64,000 nt of DNA from Lachnospiraceae bacterium NK4A179 (GTDB lineage Bacteria > Bacillota > Clostridia > Lachnospirales > Lachnospiraceae). Below the pieces are notes generated by a model that did not search any database, was not told the origin of the DNA, and worked only from the letters and a program-made list of their open reading frames with translations. This document shows, piece by piece, positions 44,385 through 53,158 of the stretch. Numbering within the stretch: position 1 is the stretch's first letter; each line of letters starts with the position of its first letter. The translations under genes were made by a program, and so were the position numbers. The stretch spans positions 1 through 64,000 of the forward strand of contig ATWC01000009.1 in NCBI GenBank assembly GCA_000421045.1, written 5' to 3'.

Positions 44385-45911
44385 ATGAAGGGTAAATTCG
44401 GAAAACTGCAGTTAACCATATTACTCACAACAGTGCTGCCTATGCTCGTGATGGGCATAGTCATTACGATTTTTGCGGTGAACAATTACAGAGATATATT
44501 TGAGGCTGAGGTAAACCGTTCGTTGTCATCTGCGGCCGGTTCGGCTGCAACCATGTTCGACGCCCTCTATCCCGGTGATTATAAGCTTGTCGAGAGTGGA
44601 AAATATGTATCGCTCTTTAAAGGTGATAAGGAACTTACAGACGATCATGCCATTGTGGACAGCTTAAAAGAAAGTACGGGAATGGATGTGACGCTTTTCT
44701 ATATGGATGCGAGGATACTCACGACCATTCTTGATAAAGATGGCAACAGGACTGTCGGAAGCGGAGTTAACGGTGCTATCTTCAAAGAGATGCAGAATAA
44801 GATGAGCGCTATTTACTATACGGTGGATATAAACGGCGAAACAAACTATGTCTGCTATATACCTCTGAAGAATTCAGATGGAACGCTCGTTGGAATGATA
44901 GGAACAGGCTGCAGCGCCGAAAATGTTATAAGTAATGTGAACCGCGCGGCATGGCCCATCATAATAGTGACGGTCATTGCGACTCTGTTAGCATCTCTTA
45001 TAAGTATCAGATATACAACCTATGTAGCATTATCCATAGGAGATATAAAGAAGTTCCTTCAGACAGTAATTAACGGAAGTCTGGATGCTGTTATGCGTGA
45101 TAGAGCGCTTGACAGAAATGATGAGCTGGGCGATACGGCTGATGCTGCGGTAAAAATGAGGGATGCGCTGAGAGTGATGGCTGAAAAAGATCCCCTTACC
45201 ATGCTCTATAACAGACGTTACGGAATGAGCCGTATGAAACAGGTACAGAATTCGGCCGGAAAGACAGGCGAGAAGTTTGCGATAGCTATAGGTGATATAG
45301 ATTTCTTCAAGAAGGTTAATGATACCTATGGCCATGATGCCGGGGATGAAGTGCTTAGATTTGTGGCGCTTGAACTGAGGCGCCTGATGCTTGGATGCGG
45401 CTTCGCTGTAAGGTGGGGCGGTGAGGAATTCCTTCTTGTGTTTGATAAATTGGATGAGGATGCTGCAGCTGATAAGATACTGTCACTGCTTGACCTGGTA
45501 AGAGGCAGAGTGATAAGCTATGGCTCTCAGGATATAAGCATAACGATGACGTTCGGCCTTCGTGAGGGCAGCAATGACATGGATATCAATGATATGGTCA
45601 AAGAGGCTGACGGAGCCCTTTATTACGGTAAACAGCACGGCAGAAATCAGCTGGTACGCTGTGAGGACCTGGATGCTTCCGAACTTATCACAGAGGATGA
45701 GGCAGTACTTGCAGCCCAGACTCCCGATATTTCAGAAGAGGATGACCTCGAGAAGCTTGCAGCCTCACTTATCAGGGCGGCAGAGAAGGGGAGCGAAGCT
45801 CCCAAGACCGTTGTTACCGATACTGCTTCCTCTGATTCGGCAGCAGAGACCCTTATGCAGAAACTGGTGCTCAGTGCTGCCAGACATGCAGAAGAAGAGG
45901 GTGAAGACTGA
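44385..45911 (+). CDS. membrane diguanylate cyclase with extracellular sensor domain
   Basis: 508 residues from ATG 44385, 11 bases after the AAA+ gene. Membrane helix 1 (about 8-30), a Cache-like sensor (31-178), helix 2 (about 184-204), a short linker and a GGDEF domain with NRRYG, DIDFFKKVNDTYGHDAGD and the active-site GGEEF near 345. The RxxD inhibitory site, expected five residues before GGEEF, is absent, so product inhibition is not expected. A ~60-residue acidic tail ends the protein. It makes c-di-GMP from GTP. Confidence 0.92.
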   Translation: MKGKFGKLQLTILLTTVLPMLVMGIVITIFAVNNYRDIFEAEVNRSLSSAAGSAATMFDALYPGDYKLVESGKYVSLFKGDKELTDDHAIVDSLKESTGMDVTLFYMDARILTTILDKDGNRTVGSGVNGAIFKEMQNKMSAIYYTVDINGETNYVCYIPLKNSDGTLVGMIGTGCSAENVISNVNRAAWPIIIVTVIATLLASLISIRYTTYVALSIGDIKKFLQTVINGSLDAVMRDRALDRNDELGDTADAAVKMRDALRVMAEKDPLTMLYNRRYGMSRMKQVQNSAGKTGEKFAIAIGDIDFFKKVNDTYGHDAGDEVLRFVALELRRLMLGCGFAVRWGGEEFLLVFDKLDEDAAADKILSLLDLVRGRVISYGSQDISITMTFGLREGSNDMDINDMVKEADGALYYGKQHGRNQLVRCEDLDASELITEDEAVLAAQTPDISEEDDLEKLAASLIRAAEKGSEAPKTVVTDTASSDSAAETLMQKLVLSAARHAEEEGED

Positions 45912-45917
45912 TATAAT
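45912..45917 (+). promoter_or_regulatory. possible -10 box for tRNA-Leu
   Basis: TATAAT 20 bases before the mature tRNA, beginning one base after the cyclase stop. No clear -35 box. Confidence 0.4.
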
Positions 45918-45936
45918 ACATGGAGCAGTTATCTAA

Positions 45937-46016
45937 GCGGGTGTGGCGGAATTGGCAGACGTGCCAGATTTAGGTTCTGGTGGGCAACCGTGCAGGTTCA
46001 AATCCTGTCACCCGCA
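45937..46016 (+). tRNA. tRNA-Leu (anticodon UAG)
   Basis: Acceptor arms GCGGGTG (45937-45943) and CACCCGC (46009-46015) pair fully, followed by A as discriminator. The anticodon stem CCAGA/TCTGG holds the loop TTTAGGT, giving anticodon TAG, which reads CUN codons. D-arm GGCGGAATTGGCAGACGT and T-arm GGTTCAAATCC are standard; the variable arm is an 11-base mini-helix as in class II tRNAs. CCA is not encoded. Confidence 0.95.
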
Positions 46017-46021
46017 TTGAC

Positions 46022-46067
46022 AAAACTCCGGGATTCCTTAATTATCAAAGGATTCCTGGAGTTTTTA
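46022..46067 (+). terminator. terminator after tRNA-Leu
   Basis: AAAACTCCGGGATTCCTT pairs with AAGGATTCCTGGAGTTTTT (two mismatches), ending in TTTTTATTT. Confidence 0.85.
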
Positions 46068-46088
46068 TTTCTACGTAGACTGCAGTGC

Positions 46089-46222
46089 GGCGGTGCATAT
46101 GTGTTCATTCCGGACCCCTGAGCTGCGGAGATACCGATCATGAGCAGATGCTTAGCGAACAGCGCTATGCGGTGTGAGCGCTCGCCTGCGAAGGGTTTAG
46201 GAAGGAACCACATATCACCGCC
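46089..46222. mobile_element. 134-bp element with 23-bp terminal inverted repeats, possibly MITE or structured RNA
   Basis: 46089-46111 and the reverse of 46200-46222 agree at about 21 of 23 positions with two single-base gaps (GGCGGTG-ATATGTG-TTC-TTCC). The interior has AGCGCT palindromes and other pairings. Read on the minus strand it contains GTTCGCTAAGCA, close to GTTCGCCAAGCA inside the 481-712 element. The 71-codon frame across it on the minus strand runs into the tRNA and is not a gene. Confidence 0.5.
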
Positions 46223-46290
46223 AAAGCACTGCTAAAACACCTCTGAAGCACTGTATCAAACCCTGAACTACACGCGTTCTGTCATACATA

Positions 46291-46326
46291 AAAATCCCCT
46301 CCTGTGATGCCACAGGAGGGGATTTA
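46291..46326 (-). terminator. terminator of the BspA-like gene
   Basis: A perfect 15-bp stem (AAATCCCCTCCTGTG / CACAGGAGGGGATTT) with loop ATGC; read on the minus strand it is followed by TTTTATG. Confidence 0.9.
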
Positions 46327-46354
46327 AGTTTACCTATCTGCAGTTCTTAAGTTC

Positions 46355-49300
46355 TTAGTTCTCTTCAGACTTAGCACTGAAGCTCTCTGCAAATTTGTTG
46401 TAAGCATTCTTGATCATTTCTGCTATTGAGATGTCTGCAGCTACGATCTTGAACTTAACTGTCTTGGTTCCGCCGTATTCTCCGATACCACGGATGACTG
46501 CCTTGCCTGAACCCTTGTTTACGTTCTTTGAGCAGGATTCAACAATGTAGTCTGTGCCGGGTTTGAGGACTGCACCGTTAGAAGCTTTTACTGTGAAGTC
46601 ACTTGCTTCAGGTGTGATAGCCTCGCCGGTGTAGGTTTTCTTGTTGGCAGCGATGAACTTTGCGGACTTGATCTTGTGAGCCTTGTCAGTGATGCTGAAG
46701 CTGCCTGTAGCAATTCCGGCATACATGCCCTTAAGAGTCACTGTAACCTTTACTTGGGTTCCTACATTTACGGTAGCCTTCTTGAATGCCTCGGATCCTT
46801 CGTATTTGGTTGAACCGATGGTGTAGAGGATATTTGATTCATCGTAATCAACGCCTGCTTTAAGAAGCTTGCCGTTGCTGCCATCATAAAGTGTTACCTT
46901 GCCTACAGGTGTCTTGCCGACTGCAAAGATCGAATCTGTTGTTGATACGATAACTGTCTTAGAGCCTGCGTTGCTGCGTCTTCTGATGATGCTGAAAGGA
47001 ATACGCTGCTCGCCCTTGTAGTCGCCGATACCTGTGATGATGATCTGAGGAAGGTTTGCACCGGTTATTGAGGTGTCAGTAGGTACTGTCACTTCATTGT
47101 TAGTATAGCTTACTCTGTAATCAACGCCCTCTGTGAGCTGTACGCCCTTGAAGGAAACGCTTACTGCAGGTGTAGCGCCGCCCTTTGAATAAGGAGCCTT
47201 AAAGTACTTTCCGTTTGCATCATAGCTTCCGCTTTCTGTGATATTTACGGAAGCTTCCTTCAGGTCATAAACGCTGCTGCGAACGATCTTGAAGGTTGCC
47301 TTCTTTGAACCGCAGTAGGTTGTGTTTCCTTCAGCGGGAAGGATGTATACGGTTGCTTTGCCGACCTTTGTTGCATTTACAAATACTGCACGTACTCCAC
47401 CGCTTGTGAAGCCGTTTGCTTTGTTGAGTACTACGTTTGCTGCGCCTGTTACACTTACGTTAATGGTTTCATTTAAGCTTGCATCTGTGCCTGTGTAGTT
47501 TGCGGGACCAACTTTAACCTTTGTTTTTGAAAGGCTTACGCCGCTTCCGACAGTTACAAGGCAGGTAGTTGTGCCTGTGCAGCTTCCCCTACCTTCAAGA
47601 GTTACAAGGAAGGTTCCGTTAGTTGCAAATGTTGCTTTCTTACGCTTTGCGTCGATAATGGCATTTCCTGATGCTTCTTTGATAATGAAGTCTTTTCCTG
47701 CTTTAAGCTTTGCACCGTTCATCATAACTACAGGTGTGAATTTAGCTTTGCCGGTTGCAAATGCTGCATCGGGTACTTCTGCATTTGCGATGTTAAGCGG
47801 AGCGATGGTGAAGGGTACGATCTTTGTTCCCTTGTACTGGCCCTTGCCCTTAATGAGGATGTAAGGAGCCTTTAACATCTTCGCAGTTTCAGGAGTTACG
47901 TCTGTTGCATCAAATACTTTCTTGTTGTTCTTGTAGCTGAGTGTGTAATCTTTCTTATATCTTAACTTCTTGCCGTTGTAGTATACATCGGGAACGGGCT
48001 TAACTGTCTTGCCTGTGTATGATGCCTTGTATACCTTGTTTCCTGAACCGTCATGGAAATCAGCCCAAAGACCTGCATGAACAGGTTTGAAGAGAGCTGT
48101 GATGGTGAGGGAACCGCCTTCAACGATGGCAGGTATCTCAAACTCAACGGTATTATCGTTTCTGCTGCTGTCATATTTTATTACGACAGATTGTCCGTTT
48201 TCAGATTCGATCTTTACGCCTGCGAATACATATCCTTCATTGGGAGTAGCAGTAGCAGTAACCTTGTCACCTACATGCAGATTATCTGCATTGCTTAAAT
48301 TAAGACCACCGTTTTTGGACTTGGCAGGGCTTAATGCAAGCGGTGTAAGGTTTAATGATACGCTTACGATAACATCATCTGCAGGCATTCTGAAGGTTGT
48401 CTTTTCTTCAACTGTAGGATCAGATACGCGTACTTCGTTTCCAGCAGAATCCCTTACATCCCAGTGGTCAAATTCATAACCGGGAAGGTGTGTGCAGGTT
48501 ACTGTTACGTTGCCGCCTTCCACTTCTTCAGTCTTATCGGCAGTGATAGTAGCACCGGAAACTGTTGCTACAGCGATCCCATATGAAAGACCGCCTACTT
48601 CTACATTAAAGCTCATCCTGAGACCATCTGCTGTCAAAACATCTATCTTGGCCGTGCCTCTGCTCAGAGCTTTGATGGTAACGTTGCTGTGATCGTCTCC
48701 GTCGGACTCGGAATCATTGTAGGTAAATTCAGCAACGCCGGGGTTTGAGCAGCTCCACCTTGTATATTTATAATAGGTAGCATTTGCAGGTGTAAGAGCT
48801 GCAGTGAATACGATCGATGTATCAGGTTTCATCTTTACCGTGTCATTGTCACTTATTGTAACAGTTTCACCGGTTTTGGGATTCTTATATGTTACTTTGA
48901 CATCGGTTGCAATTATTGCATTTGATTCTTCCTGTCCATTCCAGTTGTAATCCCAGTGTGCATCCATGAGAGCATCATTGTCGCCTTTAAACTTGTCGGT
49001 ACCCTCGAGAGCCTTTCTTTCAGTATAAGTGCCCTGGAAATAAACGAATAAAAGGTTTTTACAATTCCTGAATGCGCCTTTTTCGATGGTCTTTACCTTT
49101 CCGAGGTGGATCTTTGTAAGACCTTCACAGCCGTTGAACACACCTTCGTGGACTGTTTCAAGACTCTCAGGGAAGTAAATATCATTTAAGGATACACAGC
49201 CTGAGAATGCGTTGCTTCCTACACCTTTGAAGTTGCTCTGGGTAAGAGGGAAACTTACTTTGTTTAATGCCGTACATCCGCTAAAAGCATAGTCTCCGAT

Positions 49301-51961
49301 TGTATGGATACTCTCGGGAATATTTACTGCCTCAAGTGCTGTGCAGTCCTTGAAAGCTGATTGGCTAATAGTTACAATGTTGCTTCCGGTATCACCGAAG
49401 TCAATTGCTTTAAGTCCCTTACATTCAGCAAATACCTCTTCATTTATCTTTGTAAGATTAGTGTTGATGGCAACCCGTGTGATGCCATCGCATTTCTTAA
49501 AGGCGCCTTTTCCTATGGTTTCTATCTGAGACGGTATTGTGATAGTACCGGTCAGTGAATCACAGTTTTCGAAGGCACTTGCTCCAATATTCTTTATGGT
49601 GTCAGTGAAAGTGTGAAATGTTTCGAGCTTCTCGCAGTTTTTGAACATTTGTTCAGGGATTGTACCTATATTACTGTTTATCTTAAATGTTTTAAGAGAT
49701 GTACAACCCTCGCATATTGATGGATTACTTGTGTAATCGACTTTTAATTCTGTTGCCTTTGGAGTACCATCAGATTCATATCCGTTGACAGGGCTGATCT
49801 TTCCGTTTCCGTTTTCATCATAGTCAACTTTAACAAATACTACTCCTTTTACACCCGAAAAAAAGGTTTTTTCATTGAACTCTATATTTGTAAGAGATGT
49901 GCAATCTTTGAATGCCTGACCGTTGATCAGCAGTATTTCATTGCCGTCAGGTTTGGGAAGTGAAAAGCTTGTGATGGACTTGCATCCCATAAAAGCACTC
50001 TTGTCTATAAATTGCACATTTGACGGTATCAGGAACTCTGTGTCAGAAGCACCGGCGGATTTAAGCTTCTCACATCCTGCAAATGCCTCCTTGGGCATTA
50101 ACCAGATATCCCAATTCGTATCATATGTTACCTTTGTAAGAGAGTGGCAGTTAGCACATACACCATCTCCGAGAAGCGATACATTAGAAGGGAAGTAAAT
50201 GCTTGTTAAGCCTGAATTTTTGAATGCGGCACCGCAAACATTCGCTACCCCTGTTCCTATGGAGATTCCTTTGAGCGCGGTACAGTCTTCAAAGGCAGAG
50301 GTTCCGATAATGTTAACACTATTGGGAATCTTAAGGGTATTCTGTCCTTCTGAAGTCGCCAGATGGTTACAACCCTTGAATACTTCATTACCTATGCATT
50401 TGAAATTGCCGTCATTGGGGAATTTAAAATCGTTAAGTCCTTTACAACCCCTAAACGCGCCATCCTGTATGGTATTCAGCTGGGTGGCGCTTGTCAGATC
50501 GATCTTTGAAAATGCGATGCAGTTTTCAAAGGCAGATTTTCCAATTACTTTTGTCTTGTTGCTGATATCGAGAGTTTTTCCGTCTTCATCAGCTCCGATC
50601 AGATCTTTGCAGCCCTTGAAGCAGCTTTCGCCATAGATTTGAACACCTGCGCATCCTCTGAGGGTCGTAAGGGCTACGCAGTCCTCAAAGGCAGATTTTC
50701 CGATATATGTGACTGAATCAGGAATAGTAATAGTTCCGATCTTAGTATTCTTGAACGCATTATCACTGACAGTCTTAAGTTTTCCGTTTGTGGGAAGTGT
50801 GACATTCGTGAGACTGCTGCAGTTCTGGAAAACTTCTTCATTGATCGTATCTTCATTTTTAAGTTTACTGATATCGATCGTTGTTAAGTTTTCACAACCT
50901 CTAAATGCCTTCTTACCTACAAAGTGGATGTTGTTATGGAGAGTGACTATATTCAGGTCTTTACAGTCCTGAAAAGCACTTTCGCCGATTATTGTATACT
51001 GATCAGGAATCTGAAAATCAGTAAAAATTTGTCCCTCTTTAAAAGCTTCCTTACCTATTATGTGGCAGGTGAGTTCTCCGTCAAATGTTGTAGCGTTATC
51101 AACATAGACGTTGGAAACATCTTTAGAAAATGTTGCAAATTCATTATATACATCTGTGCCTGTTGTGACCTTTACAGGAAGGTTTTTTCCTTTGCTTCTA
51201 CCTTTAAGAACAAGGAAAAAGTAGGTCTTTTTATTATTTTGATCAGTATCGTCTGTGATCTTGCGGACTTCAAACGTAAAAGTTCCGCCGCTGCTTTTAA
51301 TGGAATCGAGTGGCTGTTTGTCGTCCTTTTCGCCAGTAGTCTTTGCTAAATAGGCTATCTCGCCATAATTCTTTTTGTCGAGAAGAGCTAATGCGTCTGC
51401 GATGGGCAGATCCTCAAGCTTGCCAACATTGGAGTCAGCATAATCCTCAACTGTTTCAGCCACAACTTCCTCGGCCTCATCCTCAGAAACAGCGTCGTTT
51501 TCGGACACAGCTTCATCACTTGATACAGCATCATCTTTTGATACAGTATCATCTTTTGATACAGTATCGTTTTTTGTCTTTTCAGTAGGCTCAGCTGTTT
51601 CAGTGGGAGATACAGCTTCGTCTTTGGTTTCGGCTTCTTCGTCAGCTTTTGCTGTCTCTGTAGCCTTTGCTTCCTCAGTGGGAGCAGTTTTTTCTGTAGC
51701 TGCTTCGGTTACTTCTGCTTTTTCAGTAGCAGCTTCTGTAGCAGCAGCTTCAGTAGCTTCTGCTTCTTCTTTCTTCACTTCTACGGTGGCGGTAGCCTCA
51801 GTTGCGGACTCTGTCGCAGCCGTTTCAGTGAGCTTTGTCTCTTCCTTTGTGTCTTCCGCAGCATAGGCAGTAAGAGCGCCGGCAGGCAGTATGGCCTGTG
51901 CGTTCATAGCCACTGTGAGCAGAAGAGTAAGAGCTCTTGTTAACAGTTTCTTTTTTTTCAC
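46355..51961 (-). CDS. BspA-like leucine-rich repeat surface protein
   Basis: 1868 residues. GTG start at 51961 with GAGGAGG seven bases upstream; an ATG at 51968 is out of frame. Signal peptide (1-34), a Thr/Glu/Ala-rich stretch (35-135), VS-x-D/E pentads (about 136-170), a short domain, about 25-30 LRR_5 (BspA/Treponema-type) repeats of the IGKSAFEDCTALKxI type (about 300-985), an Ig-like domain (about 1020-1140), InlB-type repeats with GYEFDHW and GYVFAGV (about 1150-1310), then several beta domains of the YTGK...VYYNGKKLRYKKDYTLSY type to the end. No LPXTG or membrane anchor is seen. Such proteins bind host or neighbour-cell surfaces; target unknown. Confidence 0.92.
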   Translation of the reverse strand: MKKKKLLTRALTLLLTVAMNAQAILPAGALTAYAAEDTKEETKLTETAATESATEATATVEVKKEEAEATEAAATEAATEKAEVTEAATEKTAPTEEAKATETAKADEEAETKDEAVSPTETAEPTEKTKNDTVSKDDTVSKDDAVSSDEAVSENDAVSEDEAEEVVAETVEDYADSNVGKLEDLPIADALALLDKKNYGEIAYLAKTTGEKDDKQPLDSIKSSGGTFTFEVRKITDDTDQNNKKTYFFLVLKGRSKGKNLPVKVTTGTDVYNEFATFSKDVSNVYVDNATTFDGELTCHIIGKEAFKEGQIFTDFQIPDQYTIIGESAFQDCKDLNIVTLHNNIHFVGKKAFRGCENLTTIDISKLKNEDTINEEVFQNCSSLTNVTLPTNGKLKTVSDNAFKNTKIGTITIPDSVTYIGKSAFEDCVALTTLRGCAGVQIYGESCFKGCKDLIGADEDGKTLDISNKTKVIGKSAFENCIAFSKIDLTSATQLNTIQDGAFRGCKGLNDFKFPNDGNFKCIGNEVFKGCNHLATSEGQNTLKIPNSVNIIGTSAFEDCTALKGISIGTGVANVCGAAFKNSGLTSIYFPSNVSLLGDGVCANCHSLTKVTYDTNWDIWLMPKEAFAGCEKLKSAGASDTEFLIPSNVQFIDKSAFMGCKSITSFSLPKPDGNEILLINGQAFKDCTSLTNIEFNEKTFFSGVKGVVFVKVDYDENGNGKISPVNGYESDGTPKATELKVDYTSNPSICEGCTSLKTFKINSNIGTIPEQMFKNCEKLETFHTFTDTIKNIGASAFENCDSLTGTITIPSQIETIGKGAFKKCDGITRVAINTNLTKINEEVFAECKGLKAIDFGDTGSNIVTISQSAFKDCTALEAVNIPESIHTIGDYAFSGCTALNKVSFPLTQSNFKGVGSNAFSGCVSLNDIYFPESLETVHEGVFNGCEGLTKIHLGKVKTIEKGAFRNCKNLLFVYFQGTYTERKALEGTDKFKGDNDALMDAHWDYNWNGQEESNAIIATDVKVTYKNPKTGETVTISDNDTVKMKPDTSIVFTAALTPANATYYKYTRWSCSNPGVAEFTYNDSESDGDDHSNVTIKALSRGTAKIDVLTADGLRMSFNVEVGGLSYGIAVATVSGATITADKTEEVEGGNVTVTCTHLPGYEFDHWDVRDSAGNEVRVSDPTVEEKTTFRMPADDVIVSVSLNLTPLALSPAKSKNGGLNLSNADNLHVGDKVTATATPNEGYVFAGVKIESENGQSVVIKYDSSRNDNTVEFEIPAIVEGGSLTITALFKPVHAGLWADFHDGSGNKVYKASYTGKTVKPVPDVYYNGKKLRYKKDYTLSYKNNKKVFDATDVTPETAKMLKAPYILIKGKGQYKGTKIVPFTIAPLNIANAEVPDAAFATGKAKFTPVVMMNGAKLKAGKDFIIKEASGNAIIDAKRKKATFATNGTFLVTLEGRGSCTGTTTCLVTVGSGVSLSKTKVKVGPANYTGTDASLNETINVSVTGAANVVLNKANGFTSGGVRAVFVNATKVGKATVYILPAEGNTTYCGSKKATFKIVRSSVYDLKEASVNITESGSYDANGKYFKAPYSKGGATPAVSVSFKGVQLTEGVDYRVSYTNNEVTVPTDTSITGANLPQIIITGIGDYKGEQRIPFSIIRRRSNAGSKTVIVSTTDSIFAVGKTPVGKVTLYDGSNGKLLKAGVDYDESNILYTIGSTKYEGSEAFKKATVNVGTQVKVTVTLKGMYAGIATGSFSITDKAHKIKSAKFIAANKKTYTGEAITPEASDFTVKASNGAVLKPGTDYIVESCSKNVNKGSGKAVIRGIGEYGGTKTVKFKIVAADISIAEMIKNAYNKFAESFSAKSEEN

Positions 51962-52052
51962 TTTTCATCCTCCTCATTTTTTTGGCAGGTTTGCTTTTTC
52001 GCCGTCGAAGTTATGTAAATCGCGGCTTTTGGTGTAAAAAACTCCAGATGAC

Positions 52053-52081
52053 ATTATATAAGAAAAGACCCGTTCATACAA
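52053..52081 (-). promoter_or_regulatory. promoter of the BspA-like gene
   Basis: On the minus strand: TTGTAT (52081-52076), 17 bases, TATAAT (52058-52053). The leader then holds GATTTACATAAC (about 52020-52009), a copy of the motif seen before other genes. Confidence 0.7.
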
Positions 52082-52086
52082 GGTAA

Positions 52087-52115
52087 TTGAAATAAAAGTT
52101 TGTTGCGGGTAGAAT
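52087..52115 (+). promoter_or_regulatory. promoter of the lipoprotein gene
   Basis: TTGAAA (52087-52092), 17 bases, TAGAAT (52110-52115). It is back to back with the BspA-like gene's promoter, five bases between the -35 boxes, so the two may be controlled together. Confidence 0.7.
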
Positions 52116-52152
52116 TAAGCCTGACGAAAGGGGATAAAGGAGGGATTTTTCT

Positions 52153-53109
52153 ATGAAAAAACGAGCTGTTGCGGTGCTTACAGCATCATTTATCGCAGTA
52201 TCGTCACTTACAGGGTGCGGAGCCACCACGGAATCCGTAGTAAACGGCATGTTCAATGAAAAGGCGCTTTCATCCTCAAATGAGTCATCATATGATGTGG
52301 GAGTAGAGGTGAATTATCAGGGGGCCGGTCTTAAATTTGGCGTAAACGGTGATTTTGATTACCAATATGAGATGAAATCGGAAGAGGATATGACCGGACA
52401 TGCGGTATTAACCGCTAATCTGGATATTCCGGAGCTTCTTTCGGGATTTCTGCCACAGACAGATTTCATGGGAGAGCTGTATACGGAAAAGGAGGGGGAG
52501 GAAATAACCCAATATATCTCCGATCAGAAGTCAAAAAAATGGAAAATGAACAAGGCCGATAGTATACCTGTCGATACTGAAAGCGTTAAGAGGATCATAG
52601 AAGCATATAAAAATATTCTCCTTGAAAAAGCCGAGCTGCAGGATAAAACGGTGGAAGTGGACGGAGAGACCTGCTACGAGCTGGCTGTGGAAATGTCAGG
52701 GGATGATCTTTCCGAGATTTTGGGCATAATCTATGATATTGCTAAAGAGCCTCTTGAGGACCGGATGGCAAATTCCTCATCATCGGGCATAAAGTACATT
52801 CAAAGAAATAAGCCACTGCCGGATAAGGATGAATTTTTGGAGATCGCTTCATATGCGGTGATCAGGATGAACCTTTATGTTTCCAAGAAGACCGGCTGCC
52901 TTGTGCGTTCCGAGGTCGACTGCAGTGATACAGATCTGGGGGCTATGATCTTTACTGTGCTGGAGCAGAGAGGGACCGACATTTCATATCTGGGAAACTT
53001 TGATGCAGATGATATAAAAATAACTAATTTTACTTTGAGCACGGTACACATGAATCCCGGAAGCACGACAGTGAATATCCCGGATGAAGTAAAGGAAAAT
53101 GCAGAATAA
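52153..53109 (+). CDS. lipoprotein, unknown function
   Basis: 318 residues. A lipoprotein signal with lipobox LTGC (Cys about 22) and a very strong ribosome site (AAAGGAGGG). The mature part is beta-rich with YDVGVEVNYQGAGLKFGVNG, IPVDTESVKRIIE, DGETCYELAVEMSGDDL and KKTGCLVRSEVD, a layout that resembles the LppX/LolA-like fold of DUF6612-type lipoproteins in Firmicutes. Membrane-tethered on the outside. Function not known; divergent from the BspA-like gene. Confidence 0.75.
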   Translation: MKKRAVAVLTASFIAVSSLTGCGATTESVVNGMFNEKALSSSNESSYDVGVEVNYQGAGLKFGVNGDFDYQYEMKSEEDMTGHAVLTANLDIPELLSGFLPQTDFMGELYTEKEGEEITQYISDQKSKKWKMNKADSIPVDTESVKRIIEAYKNILLEKAELQDKTVEVDGETCYELAVEMSGDDLSEILGIIYDIAKEPLEDRMANSSSSGIKYIQRNKPLPDKDEFLEIASYAVIRMNLYVSKKTGCLVRSEVDCSDTDLGAMIFTVLEQRGTDISYLGNFDADDIKITNFTLSTVHMNPGSTTVNIPDEVKENAE

Positions 53110-53117
53110 ATGTATTA

Positions 53118-53145
53118 AAAAGGCCATCCGCAAGGATGGCCTTTA
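53118..53145. terminator. bidirectional terminator
   Basis: AAAGGCCATCC, loop GCAA, GGATGGCCTTT; T-rich flank on the minus strand (TTTTTAAT) and TTTAAT on the plus. It serves the convergent lipoprotein and FliD-like genes. Confidence 0.9.
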
Positions 53146-53158
53146 ATATCGCAGTTTT

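Noticed and set aside
45998-46213. 71-codon minus-strand frame after the tRNA
   Set aside because: It runs into the tRNA gene and covers the inverted-repeat element; no ribosome site.
49923-50636. Plus-strand frames across the LRR region
   Set aside because: Shadows of the LRR_5 repeats, whose regular codons leave the complement open.
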